Shown piece after piece: positions 30,701 through 44,800 of a stretch of DNA of 56,463 nucleotides. Source of the stretch: Capniomyces stellatus (taxonomy: Eukaryota > Kickxellomycota > Harpellomycetes > Harpellales > Legeriomycetaceae). The translations under genes were made by a program, and so were the position numbers. A model generated the notes under the pieces. The model was not told where the DNA came from. It worked only from the letters and a program-made list of their open reading frames with translations, and did no database searches. The stretch is from the NCBI GenBank assembly GCA_001661515.1, contig LUVW01000001.1, positions 1,371,761-1,428,223 on the forward strand. The letters are read 5' to 3'. The stretch's first letter is position 1. Each line of letters starts with the position of its first letter.

Positions 30701-32950
30701 TTCCATTAGCCAAGATGTATTAATAGGGGTGGTTTGCTTTTTTGCTTTTTTTTTTTTTTTTTGATAAAACCATTGTTATTATTTAATAGATGGAAGCCTT
30801 TGCAGAAAGCGTATTAAGAGTGTTTGGCAAAAAAAGTAATATATTGAAACATAAATAATAGTCTTTGTTTAGATGGTTGGCTTTTGGCTTTTGGCTTTTG
30901 GCTTTTGGCTTTGGTTGTTAATATTTATACTTGGAATTAAATAAATTTAGGCTGCTTTCTGCAAATGCAGTTGGTGTTTTGTATTGGAAGAGCTGTGGAA
31001 TCCGGGTATTTGCTTGATGAAATGACAAATCTGCATTTAAAGTTTGCCAGTGTCATCAAACCTAGGTCTGAAGCTAATATTGACGCAGATGTAAGTCGAT
31101 AAAACGTCTGCTTTTTTTAAAAAAATATAAAATAAATAAAACATGATTAATATGATTTAGTATCATTTTAATCTGTTGTACAATTGGATACATAATGCTT
31201 TTGTAATACAAGAGCAAAAGTTGCAATGCTGGAATGGCAATTTACTATTAGTGCATTTATGCGTTGTGGTAGTGGGTTGAAGATCAAAAGGTGACATTCC
31301 AGGTTCTGGTAGAGTCAAGTAAATACTTTCCAGGCATTTTTGAGAAATGGCTGCAAACACCAGTCAGCGTGGTGGAACTGAGGAGAGACTCGGATCCTAT
31401 GAACAACTCGAGCATTGGACTTGATGCTGAGGCAGGAGAAATCCCGCAGGTTCCAGAGCTCTTGCGGGTTGTAGTGGAGCACTTGGATCAAGTACACAAA
31501 ATATATATGGAAAATCGCAATCTAAACGCAGCTGGGTGTGATGGGTGTTTAGGGGCAATACTAAGTGTGATAACGGTGCTGGTTCGATCAACAGAGTCGA
31601 GCGTATACGACAGGTAAGAATCGGTGGGGTATAGCCTGTGTATATAAACGGCGGCGTAATAAATTGATTTGGACAGGTCCATTCAGAGTAATGTGCACTT
31701 GTAATGTTGATCTCAGTGGATATATAAATATATGTATGGTTGATTGGTTGGTTGACTGATTGGTAGGGCTGTTGAGTTAGTTGGAGGGAACGTGGCAGCA
31801 AAGTTTCTTGCAACTGAAAGGTTAGCAGAACTAACAAGAGAGAACGCCCATGGCGGGTGGACAAACCCACTGTTTGAGTTGCTGGCAGTGCTTGTGCAGT
31901 CACCAGTCTTTTTTTCAAACTTTGCAGAGTCCAGCCGTAAAGTAGCTGGAATATCTGAAATCCTCGAGGCTTATCTGTACAACCTGCGATGCAAAGATGC
32001 TGTAAGTGGGGTATAAGCCAAACACAAATGGTTTATTTGATTATTTTATCCATGAGCATCATTATTATTTTTACAGTTTTTTTCCTTAGTTTTTTTTGTT
32101 TTTTTTGGAGCAGTTGGATGTAATAGAATCCAATGTGGCTTGGTTTGGATAAAATGCTACTGTAAATAGGACGGTGCACTGAACGCTGAGCTGAACCTGC
32201 TGAGACTTGTTGCTAATGTGCTGGTTATCCACGGGAGCCATCAGAACAAACTGAAGTTTGTCGGTTGTACAGCGTTTATCAGGATACTGGTGAACACATT
32301 GATTATTGAGACTGAGGCTTGTTTCAGAGATCTTGAGTTAGCTACCCAACTCAGGTAATTATACCACGTCTGTTGCACCAAGGCTGCTCCGTTTTTAAAG
32401 TATAACAACTGGCGGTTTACGTTTGAATACTGTATTTACACACCCATTCTGCTTGTGATGTTCAAGTAGGCTAAACGTTATTTCAGAGTCAGTAAAGTGC
32501 TTGGCAGTTATTTTCAACTCGAACGCGGCAACCAACTTGAACAAAGCAAATAGTGAAACCGATACCAGCAGAAACAGCACGGGTGACAGTGGTTGCAGTG
32601 GCAAAAAATTCATTACCAGACTGTTTGGAAGCGATGACCACCCTTTATTCTACTCTTTTGTTGTGTGTTGCACAAGAATATCATCTGGACCCATTTACAT
32701 GAGCAAGGACCATCAGCAGGTTTTTGGTAACTAACCCCTTTAGCTGATTCACAACTACTTTATTTACAACTCTGCCATTATTATTTTCATAACCAACATT
32801 TTTATCAGTTGAAAAGTTGGAATTAACACTTTATAATTTTGTAACCCTATAACATTCTGATGTTGTTGTTGTTGTCACTTTTACTTTGTGTATTAACTAG
32901 GACTAGCATCCATTCTACTTTCTGGCGCTTTGAATGCACTGCAGTCCTGA
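27767..32950 (+). CDS. Large coiled-coil protein, possible ATRIP/Rad26/Ddc2 checkpoint homologue
   Basis: Thirteen exons: 27767-28985, 29151-29203, 29354-29458, 29561-29692, 29817-30030, 30172-30548, 30790-30835, 30951-31090, 31273-31613, 31767-32001, 32170-32354, 32470-32726 and 32901-32950. They give 1117 residues; all introns are GT-AG and phases are consistent throughout. Architecture: a disordered N-terminus with an acidic motif near residue 163 (DSIDFDLEFDSQTLKKVMET), a Gly/Ser/Asn-rich linker, a coiled coil at about 410-500 (LQKELAK, LKTQVSLKSGEVETVRRKLQ, LQEQLANKTEQ), a basic segment (SKKRRLEK), and a C-terminal half of helical repeats from about residue 700 on. An FD/DE-rich motif, a coiled coil and a helical C-domain is the layout of ATRIP/Rad26, the partner of ATR kinase. 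It is an architectural match, not a motif proof; other coiled-coil scaffolds are possible. Confidence 0.55.
30877..30917. repeat. GGCTTTT 7-bp tandem repeat in intron
   Basis: Five consecutive copies of GGCTTTT inside the intron after exon 7 of the ATRIP-like gene, ending about 40 bp before the next acceptor. Confidence 0.85.
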
Positions 32951-33335
32951 AAAGCATACATCTCTGGTTCAACGACTTATTTTACTAATAATAAACCTGC
33001 ATCAACATTTTAAGGGGGGGGGGGGGGGGGGGAAAAAAAAAAAAAAAAAAAAAAAAANGGGGGGGGGGGGGGGGGGGGGGGAGGAGAAAAAAAAGGAAAA
33101 GAAGAAAAACAAACAAACTATAGTAAATCCAATGTCGTTTTCACTACTAGCTCAAGAAATGTTACAAGTTTTAATAACAGTGCCGGTACAAATACCAAAG
33201 TTTACATGGTCATGCTGTATCTCTTTCTTTTCTTTTTTAAAGATAAAAGTAAAAGTAAAAGTAAAAATAAAAACAAAAATAAAACAATGTAAAGATAAGA
33301 TAAGTAAAACAGGCATGCACAAATACGCACCAGGT
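32951..33335. other. Convergent spacer containing a homopolymer/N join
   Basis: 385 bp between the ATRIP-like stop and the G3BP-like stop. It contains the G/A/N/G run at 33014-33081 and a TAAAAG-type A-rich simple tract near 33240-33290. No gene seen. Confidence 0.7.
33014..33081. other. Assembly join: G run, A run, one N, G run
   Basis: Nineteen G, then 25 A, a single N at 33058, then 23 G. An N of length one between unrelated homopolymers points to two contig ends joined on low-complexity tips. Adjacency of the genes on either side is not assured. Confidence 0.85.
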
Positions 33336-34964
33336 CTAAACTCTGCTATTGTTTAATCTATTGTTGGTTTGGGTTGCAGCACCTCCGCTGGCCTTGGACC
33401 CTTTTGGTTTTGCGTTGCTTCGATCAAGCTCACTTTGGTTTGTTCTGTTGACATTGCCACGCGCCAACCGTCCTTCATCTCGTCTTGGGCCGTTTGCATT
33501 CCCTCCGACATTGCCACTCCCATTTCTAGATCTTCGCTCTTGGACCAACACCTTGAAGCTCAGACCTGGACCTGAAATAGCAAATTCCTTGACTTTCAGT
33601 GCGCTTTCCTGTCCAGCAGACAGAGAAAACGATACCACAGCATTTCCTGATCCCAAAAACTCAACCTTATTTACTGGCCCAAACCTCTCAAACGATTTTC
33701 GGATAAGCTCAGATTCTGCCCTTGATGGAATTGACTTTACGTACACTGGAAACATTTCTTTACGACGGTCTGATGATGCTGGTTTTCTCTCAGCTGACAA
33801 GGCTCTCAGTCCTAGTCCTGGTTTTGTTGGTGCTTCATTCTGTCTTGCTCTTTCTGATCCACTGACTGCTGTCTGTTTGGCTGGAACCGACTCGATCCCC
33901 TCTACTTTTGACTTTACATTTCCCCATTTCGATGCATTGTTCGCTGCCAAGTTGGCCCATGATTTTGGCGCCTCTGGTGCTGATACTGGTGCTGGTACTG
34001 ATACTGGTGCTGGTACTGATGCTGGTGTTGGTGCTGATATTTGCCCTTGTGTCTGCACCTCCTGTTTTACTACAACATCACTTGGCTTTTCTGCCTCTTT
34101 CTTTTCCACAATTGGTTCCGCTGTTACGTTTTGTCCCAAAGCCTGAGTCTCCTTCTTGCTCTCCTTTTCTTCTTGTACTTTTTCATCTCCCTTAATTCTA
34201 CCACCAGTCTTTTCCTGTTTATTCTCAGCGGCTTTGGGCTTCGTTTCGCTCTTTTTTTTTTGTTTAACCTCGCTTACAGGCTCTTCGAGTCTCTCCACCT
34301 CTCTGGAAGCATGTGTTTTTGCACCAACTTCAGCCTTCAAGACCTCGGCTGCACGTTCTGCATCCTCAGCCTTTTTGAAATCTTCCTCCACTAACTCCAA
34401 AGTCTCTTCTTTGAAGTAGCGTAGAATATCGCTTATACAAAAGTACCCATTATCGCTTTTTTCCAGCAAGAATGTTTGCACAAACCTCTTTACCGATTGC
34501 CCTTCATTCGCCATCTCTCCAATCGTTTGAATCAAAATGTTTCCATTTGGCAACCCAACCGAGTCGATGCTTGATAGCCGAACTTTACAATTGTTGAAAT
34601 CGCTTCTGATGTACGCTTTCAGGATTTCCTATCATTTTTTATTTTTTCCCACATCAGATAAACTTTATCAATTTTGTTCCTTTAATATTACTGAACATCA
34701 CTTTTCTGCTCTATTCAAGCAAATAGACACAGTACAATTAAGTGTGTTTACCTCGTTTCCAACCGAAGCCTTGATTCTTTCGCCTTCCTCCCCATGTATA
34801 CAGCTTGACTCTTTGTTGTAAAAGCAATGCATCACTGTTTTATCCTCATTAAGCTGAGTATAAAACTGTCTAACAAACATCATTCCGATTTCTTCAGCCA
34901 AGACTACAGCCTCTTGTGGTGCTGATCCTTTACTTTCATTGGCTTTTTGTGGATTTGCTGACAT
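33336..34964 (-). CDS. G3BP/Bre5/Nxt3-type protein (NTF2-like + RRM)
   Basis: Two exons, 34752-34964 and 33336-34628, join in phase 0 to give 501 residues. The N-terminal NTF2-like domain (about residues 15-140) reads GMMFVRQFYTQLNED, CFYNKESSCIHGEEGE, then IQTIGEMANEG, FVQTFLLEK and GYFCISDILRYF. The last block is typical of G3BP: a short strand, then F-I-NDIFR-like. It is followed by a long Glu/Lys/Ala-rich linker with an Ala-Pro-Val-Ser repeat. An RRM follows at about residues 365-445 (FPVYVKSIPSRAESELIRKS, NKVEFLGSGNAVVSFS), and then an Arg/Gly/Asn-rich tail. G3BP proteins nucleate stress granules; the yeast member Bre5 is the cofactor of the Ubp3 deubiquitinase and S. pombe Nxt3 partners Ubp3. 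Which role applies here cannot be told. Confidence 0.85.
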
Positions 34965-37427
34965 TATTTTTATTCTGGGTTTCTATGAATCTATCGGATT
35001 TTAGTTTAATTCATCTCTTTGTCATTTAAATTCCTACTCTTTTAACTTTTCATTTATTGTTTCTTTTAACAAAAAGGAAAAGACCATTTCAATCTATAAT
35101 TTTATTTATCATGGCCATCTACAATTGCCACTCTCACCGGTTTAAAGTTTATTAGCACCATAAATTGAGTACTGGTTCTCGCTGCTTTGTTTTTCTTACC
35201 GTTTTACAGAGTTTGTTTTAAAATGTTACGATAATCTGGTAATCATAAACCTATCCTATTTTACTTTTCTTCTGACTTACTTTGATTTCGCGAATCTTGG
35301 AAATATCAGATTTCGTCTCTAAACAGTGGATAAGTGGGTCCTCTTAGTGAAAATTGGTATCACTGGTATGTTTGCCTAATTTCTTTTTGTCAATTTTTGA
35401 CTTTAGTGTTTTTCTTGAATAAATAATCTGAGAGAAAAGTACGATATATTCACTTCCTGTCAACGTCAGATATACGTTTATAAACAATGTCAGCAAATAG
35501 CATCAACCCATTTTCATTGGCATTGAATGCCCTTTTTTTAGTGGTTGGTTGTGTTTCTCAAAATCCTTCAATCTCTCCACCTAATTCCTCTAGTTATCTC
35601 CTTTAACCAATCTCTCAAACTATATCACCACTTCTTTAACCTTTCATCCAACAGTAAACGATGGCACCCAGTCTCTTAACTGTCACCTTGCTTAATGGGA
35701 AATATAACATGAACTAGTGACTTATCCGATCATCGCCAGATTTTTGTTTGTAAAGCAAACTTTCCTATTGACAACTATGGCTCATAAGCACATGACACCC
35801 CTGCGTCTACTACATCTACTGCATGCTCATAGCACCAGCAGGCCATCTCCAGCAATTACAGTATTTAGCACGTAAATGCTGACTAAAAATAAATATTTTT
35901 GGCTTATTCTTGTTTTGCTGCTTGATTACGTGTAATTAAAAAAAAATCAATGGTTTTCTTTCTAAACAGTCTAAATGGTTAGGTACCACAACAGCCTAAA
36001 TCAACGAAACGCAGGCAAGTTCTGTTCTTATTAATATAGGCTTTTGCCTTGATATACCAAATTGCTCTTGAGTTGACTCCTAAAGCCTCAAAACAAGATA
36101 TTTAAGAGAGAGTAAAAAAAGCAACATTTTTACCGATGTCATTTTTCCAGTCCAGCAATTATTTTCTTGATGGTTAAAGGCGAGTTACTGTGCTGTCCGT
36201 GGTTCACACAAAAATACAGAATAATTAGTTATATCCACTAGAAAAAATAAACACAATTCCCAGAATAAGATGTGAACAAACACCGTTGAATTCTAGTAAA
36301 CTGCCCAAACTAATGTTCAAACTTGAATGATAAAAAAACATGCAACACATAATTGAATAAATGAATGAATAAATAAATAAATAAACAAAATAAGTAGTTA
36401 GTCGTGTACTTCAAAAGGCACGACATACCAAACATTGACTTGGAAGCTAAAGGTGGTGCAGGTGGAGCACATATATAGCAGTTATAAACCCACAAACTCC
36501 GCATACAATAACAATAAAATATAATATATTAAAACCACTAATCTCTTTGATCATAAACTCGCTTAATATTGCTAATCCCGAGCTATTTTTGAAAAATAAC
36601 TCGGTGGCCATTATCGTAAAGTTTATAATCAATACTAGCCAAAGATTTGCAATTAATTAAGTTATATTACAAGGCAAATTGTCGATAAATGCAAGAAACA
36701 CTGATAAAGTTGGAATTGTGTGAACAATTTAGAAATTGGTGCGATAAAACGCTAGAAAAAAAAATGGTTGAAATCTCAAATTAAAGTTCATGATTTTGCA
36801 GATTAAGTCTAAATTAACATAAGCGAAATGCAGATACAATTAGGTTCAATCTGGCCTCAACATTTTTAAAGCGAGCTAATTACACAACTTTAAAAGAATA
36901 AAGTTTACTTTTAAACACAATAGGCGGTTGCACGCTTAGCTTGTGAAAGCTATTGTTCAGCTCTACAAGTCATATGCTTTTTAAGCACCAACGCTGCGCT
37001 TTTCAAGTACAATAGCATATAAAGACGGCTCATTCTCCTATCTAAATTGTTTTTAAAAGACCAAATTTAAAGAACTATAAAACAATCTCTGTGTTAATGC
37101 AGCATATAGCGCTACTCTTTTTATTGTTACTACTATCGTTATTATTACCGTTATTAGTAAATTACTGCCATTTCTGTTATCCCAAGTTTGTTGGCTTTAT
37201 TTTTATTTTTTTCAGTATTGTTTGGATAAAACTGGGCAAGCCTGGATTCCTCAACCTTACCAAGTATCGAGTATAGCCAAGATACTTTTACATTTAGCCA
37301 ATAAATAGAGCGTTTTTTTCGTTTTTTTTTCATTTTCTCGTTCAAAATTTGTAGATTCGAATTTGGTCATTGCGAACTTTGGTCTTTATTTTTATCCCAA
37401 GTCGGCATAAAGTACTTGTAAATCAAG
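34965..37427. other. 2.5 kb gene-poor divergent interval
   Basis: A long spacer between the starts of the G3BP-like gene (-) and ATE1 (+). It is AT-rich with no strong open frame except a 54-codon hydrophobic frame at 36447-36611 (listed separately). I looked for tRNA box motifs and snRNA signatures and saw none. An unrecognised ncRNA cannot be excluded. Confidence 0.5.
36447..36611 (-). CDS. Possible 54-residue membrane peptide, doubtful
   Basis: An ATG frame beginning MATELFFKNSSGLAILSEFM, followed by a strongly hydrophobic stretch (FNILYFIVIVCGVCGFITAI) and ending LHLHHL. A canonical-looking donor (gtatgc) inside the hydrophobic part could splice it to a different end. The polar, non-random N-terminus is the only reason to list it. 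No family is recognised. Confidence 0.22.
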   Translation of the reverse strand: MATELFFKNSSGLAILSEFMIKEISGFNILYFIVIVCGVCGFITAIYVLHLHHL

Positions 37428-40379
<2,952 letters not shown>

Positions 40380-40887
40380 AACACCCAAAGTTGTGCAATT
40401 AACTGAATCTAAACTATTTACGTTCACCAAAGCAAGTCGGTTTAGAGTTTGGTCTAACCCACGCCCCTTCACCACCTTTGCTGTACAGGTTTCTTTTGTT
40501 TTTATTCTATCCATCAAATCAATGTATTGTGCCTAGTATTTATTACCTGTACACTTTTTATGTGTAATACTTGATTTATGTTTTTAATACAATACTATTT
40601 AATAAAACCAAAAACCAAAATAATATGTTTTAGCCAAATAACCGAGCTAAATACAAGAAACTGGGTGGCGATACGTTTCCAACTATATTTAGTTTATAAA
40701 GGTGTATAAATCAAATAAAAAAAAAATTCAGATAACAAATAAATATGGCAAGCCAAGAATAAACAAGAAAAGTAAAGGTGTTGGGGGAGAGGATAGTAGT
40801 GTAAAATTAGAAGAGATGTGACGAGGCAAAGCAAAGGTTATAAATATTTATAATTCGTTATAATTCGCCATAGTTTGTTATAGTTTG
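40380..40887. other. Convergent spacer, ATE1 to bL28m, with coding-like sequence
   Basis: 508 bp between convergent genes. Immediately past the ATE1 stop the +1 frame stays open to 40488, meets a cag|gt donor, and an in-phase exon follows at 40634-40699 ending in TAA. ATE1 already ends where the family ends, so this may be an alternative tail or chance. See findings. Confidence 0.4.
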
Positions 40888-41289
40888 TTATAAATCCGCC
40901 TGTTTAGGAGTGTCGGTTTGATCTGGTTTAGATTGCGCGTTGATAAAGCTTTTTTCCTTTAGAGTGGCTTTCAAGTACTCTTTTAGTTCGATTCCGGTTT
41001 GGCTGGCAATATTTTTGTCCTTTGTTGTGAGCAGGTACTGATCCAAGCCGCCTTTTTTAGTGATAGTTCTTAAAACACTGGTGGTGACTTTGATTCGCAA
41101 GGTTTCATCCAAGATTTCCGAGTAAATGTTAGCGAATTGGATGTTGGGTAGCCAGACTCTGTGAGTTTTGTGGTTTGATTTGGGTTTGTTGCAGCCGAAT
41201 TTAATTTTTTTGCCGCCCAGCAATCCGTCTTCGCTGAGCTGCCATTTTCTGACGTTTCTGATTGACAAGATTCTTTTCGCCAACGACAT
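40888..41289 (-). CDS. MRPL28: Mitochondrial large-subunit ribosomal protein bL28m
   Basis: An intronless frame of 133 residues from MSLAKRILSIRNVRKWQ; the yeast counterpart is MRPL24. L28 features in order: GLLGGKKIKFGCNKPKSNHK followed by THRVWLPNIQ (the L28 G-x-N-x-(S/K)-H-x-x-x-T-x-R-x-W-x-PN core), then YSEILDETLRIKVTTSVLRT, then the fungal/mitochondrial GGLDQYLLTTKDKNIASQTG helix. The Ser/Arg-containing N-terminus is compatible with mitochondrial import. It is the second mitoribosomal protein gene in this window, about 37 kb from bL33m, and it is convergent with ATE1. Confidence is high. Confidence 0.9.
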   Translation of the reverse strand: MSLAKRILSIRNVRKWQLSEDGLLGGKKIKFGCNKPKSNHKTHRVWLPNIQFANIYSEILDETLRIKVTTSVLRTITKKGGLDQYLLTTKDKNIASQTGIELKEYLKATLKEKSFINAQSKPDQTDTPKQADL

Positions 41290-41638
41290 TGTATCGAGTT
41301 ATTTCAGCTGTTTGTTATTGTATTTGAATTTGTTATTGTTTTTACTTTGAACTAATGTAAAAAAAAATAAAGAATAGTAAATCGTAATGAAAAGATAGCA
41401 AGTCAAACTAACCTTAAATTGTGAATTGATCGCAAGTAAAAATAAAAATAAAAATAATAATAATAAAATAATAAATCTAAACTTGATAATTTTCGAAGTT
41501 TTAGTTAGTGAATTTGTTTTGTTATCAATTGAAAAATAATAGGTAAATACCAAGGAAAAAAGTTGTCTATTAGCCAATAAGTTTGGAGAAGGTTAAAAAT
41601 ATTTTCGTTGTTTTTTTTTTTTTTTTTTTGGGGGTTTN

Positions 41639-41670
<32 letters not shown>

Positions 41671-41866
41671 GGAGTTCAAGCGGCAAATTAATTAAATCAG
41701 ATATTTTATTATTATTTAAGCAAATTAGCAATATGAAGGATAAATAACAGTAAAGCGAGGATTGGTAAATGAAAATAGGAAAAAGAAAAAGAAAAAGAAA
41801 AAGAAAGGAGCGGCCATAAACAGCAGTTAACAGTGAGAAAGAAAAAAAAAACACACAAAACCAAGT
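41290..41866. other. Spacer with T-run join between bL28m and ABC transporter
   Basis: 577 bp holding the bL28m promoter side and the ABC transporter 3' flank. It contains a T run, five G, one N at 41638 and another T run (41611-41669), plus an AAAAAG hexamer tract near 41771-41806. No gene seen. Confidence 0.7.
41611..41669. other. Assembly join: T run, N, T run
   Basis: Nineteen T, GGGGG, TTT, N at 41638, then 31 T. Single-N joins on homopolymers suggest a scaffold junction or a collapsed poly(T) tract, so the tract length and the local adjacency are unreliable. Confidence 0.8.
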
Positions 41867-44800
41867 TTACAAGACAGCATTGTGGGCCAATTCTAGCAAC
41901 GTGTCAAATTCGTTAGACGACTTGCACATGGATTTGAAGAGGCCAGTTTCCTTGGTGATAAGTTCGTATGGGGAGCCAGATTCGGCAATAACACCTTTAT
42001 CAAGAACGATGATTTGATCGTAGTCAATAATGCTGCGCAGTCTATGAGCAATAGTGATGATTGTGGAGCCGTGGAACCCAGATCCTCGAATGGTTTCTTG
42101 GATGCGGAGGTCGGTGTCAAAGTCAACGGATGCGGTTGCTTCATCAAGGATAACAAGTTTTGACTGTCTGAGAAGTGCACGGGCAATTGCAACAAGCTGG
42201 CGTTGGCCTAGCGAAAGATTAGCGCCGTTCTCTTTGATTTCAGAGTCAAGCGAGGAAAACACCGATTTGGGTCTGTTTGACTTGGATCTGTTCAGGCGGG
42301 ACTGGGATGGAGACGGTGTGATCATTGGCGATGGTGAGATGGCTGTGGTGCCTCCGTATGTCGACAGGTTGGTTCGGCTAAGGTTCCTTGAGATTGTTGA
42401 GGGCGGAAGCGGGTGTTCAACCAAGTTTGCAAAAAACAAAGCTTTCCACACTGCCTCGTCAGAGTACTCGTCAAACAGATCGAGGTTGTACCGGATAGTT
42501 CCGGTAAATAACACGGGGTCTTGGGGAATAATAGTGACGTTTTTGCGCAGATCCTCAAGACCTATTTTAGTGATGTCAAGACCGTCCAAGCGAATAACGC
42601 TTCCAGGACACGGCTCAACCAGCCGCATGAGCGACAGGGTCAGACTTGACTTTCCAGCACCAGTGCGGCCTACAATAGCACACCTCATACCGCTTTCAAC
42701 GGAAAAGTTTAGGTTCCTAATAACGGGCGAACCCTTGGTGTACTCAACAGTGAGGTTCTCAACTTCCAGCAGCCCAGAGCTTGGCCAGTTGGCAGGAGGT
42801 CTGTTGTCGGGGACTATTGCGGGGGCTTCCTGGGGGAGTCTGTCTTCAAAGTACTGGCTAATACGTTCAACAGAGTTGAGATTCAGCTCCAAGTCAGAGT
42901 AGTCACGGACAACCAGCATCATGTAGAGAGAAAATGTGAGTGCGTAACTAAGAGTGAACCCAGCCAACTCAGCGTCCATGGTGTCTCGGTTGTAGATGAT
43001 CAGGACTGAACAGACAAAGGCAACAATTGTACCGGTGGAGTCAGTGCTTATAGCCATCCACCTGTTAGCAGCCCATTCGAGATAGTAGGGTCGGTTGTGG
43101 CTGTCAATTCGTTTGGCGGTTTCCTTGATGTAATCAAAGCCCTTTCCAAATGCGCGGATAGACGAGGCGCCTGGAGCAATTTCAGCAAACAGCGAAAGAA
43201 TCGGCGACAAAGTGTTAGAGTCCATGCGCTTGATCTCACGAGTGGCGTTCAAGTACTTTGTGGCAGAAAAGACGTAGAGCGTTAGAACCAACGCGCCAAT
43301 AATAATAAACTGGGGCAAAACAATGCAAATCACAATCAGAACCGAAATCGCTGAGAAAATGTCAATCAAAAAGTAGGTCAACGACTCGATAATTGTCTCG
43401 TCAAACTTGTGGATGTCACGCGAAAATCTGTTCACAATACGACCCATTGGTGTGGTGTCAAAGAACTTGGGAACTGCATGGATTACCGAGTTGAGCAGCC
43501 GGATGTGGATAGCCTTGCTGGCCTGCAAAGAACCATAGTAAATAACAAGGTACACTGACTGTCTCAAAACCAAGTACACAACACCAATCAACATATAGAT
43601 ACCTAGGTAGTAATCGGAGCTCTTTGCACCTTCAGCCAAACCAACAGCCACATCAACAGCCATACCAACAGCCGGCACAGTTTCCGAGTATCCATCTGGC
43701 TTGGAAAACAGCTGCATAAGGGCGCATGACACAGCGGGTGCGACTGAAGCCACACTGGTTTTCAGCATGTTTACAGAGTTTACCATCACACCACTTCCAA
43801 AAAACGAGGCCAGCGAGCCAAAAGCCTCGCTTTCATATATGCTTCGAAGCCATATTCTGATCCAGTAGTTTTGGAATATATATACGGCCTGGCTAGAAAC
43901 TATCAAAAACACTATAAATCCCCAAAACATGTACCCACCAATCGAGCTAAAGTACACAACCCACACCTTAAAGTCCAGTCGTCCATACTCACGCTCCTCC
44001 TCCTCATCATCATCACCACCACACTCTTCCTTTAACACAGCACCAGAGTTGTCAACATTTGCGCTTGCCAAATCCAGACTGCTGGTGTTCTGGCGATCGA
44101 CAGCCTCCTGGTTGAAGGAATCTTCGCTTAGGTAGACATTGACTTCAGGCGCCTTGATTTCTGCGGAATTGACTTGACTTGAAGTGCTCACTTCCTGCAC
44201 ATCATCAGTTGCAAACTTGGCAAACTCCGGAATAGCCAAAACATCAGCTGGCAAACCCTGCGCAACAACCTGTCCATCGCTCATAAAGACCAGCCACGCA
44301 GCAGCGGGTATACACATTGTAACGTGGTGCGTTACCAGAACAATAGTTCTGTTCTGCATTATTGGCGAGCTGGTTGATGCCAGGAAACAGTTCTCCAGAA
44401 TATGACTGGCTGTGTGTGAATCAACTGCCGACAAACAATCGTCAATCAGCAAATGCTTCGAGTCCGAGTACAGTGCCCTGGCAAGTGCCACTCGGTGTTT
44501 TTGGCCCCCCGACAGTGCCACCCCACGCTCACCAATCATTGTCTGGTCGCCATTCACCAGGGTCCGCAGATCTGGCTTTAGCGCTGCAGCTTCCAAAACC
44601 AACTCGTACCTGTCCTGCACGTACTCTTGTCCAAACGTAATGTTGTCTCTGACTGTTGCATTCCTCAGCCATGATTCCTGTGGCACATAGGCAATGCTGT
44701 GCAGCTCAGTCCGGTTCCTAACTGTTGGAACCGATACCTTTCCATCAATCAACTGCATCTCCCCAACCAACGCCCGGAGCATTGACGATTTGCCCGACCC

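Noticed and set aside
33349..34146. 265-codon open frame on the plus strand
   Set aside because: Antisense to the G3BP-like gene, whose NTF2 and RRM motifs are clear. The plus-strand frame has no domain.
40986..41000. GTTCGATTCC, resembling a tRNA B box
   Set aside because: It lies inside the bL28m coding sequence, with no matching A box or acceptor stem.
42054..42902. 282-codon open frame on the plus strand
   Set aside because: Antisense shadow of NBD2 in the ABC transporter.
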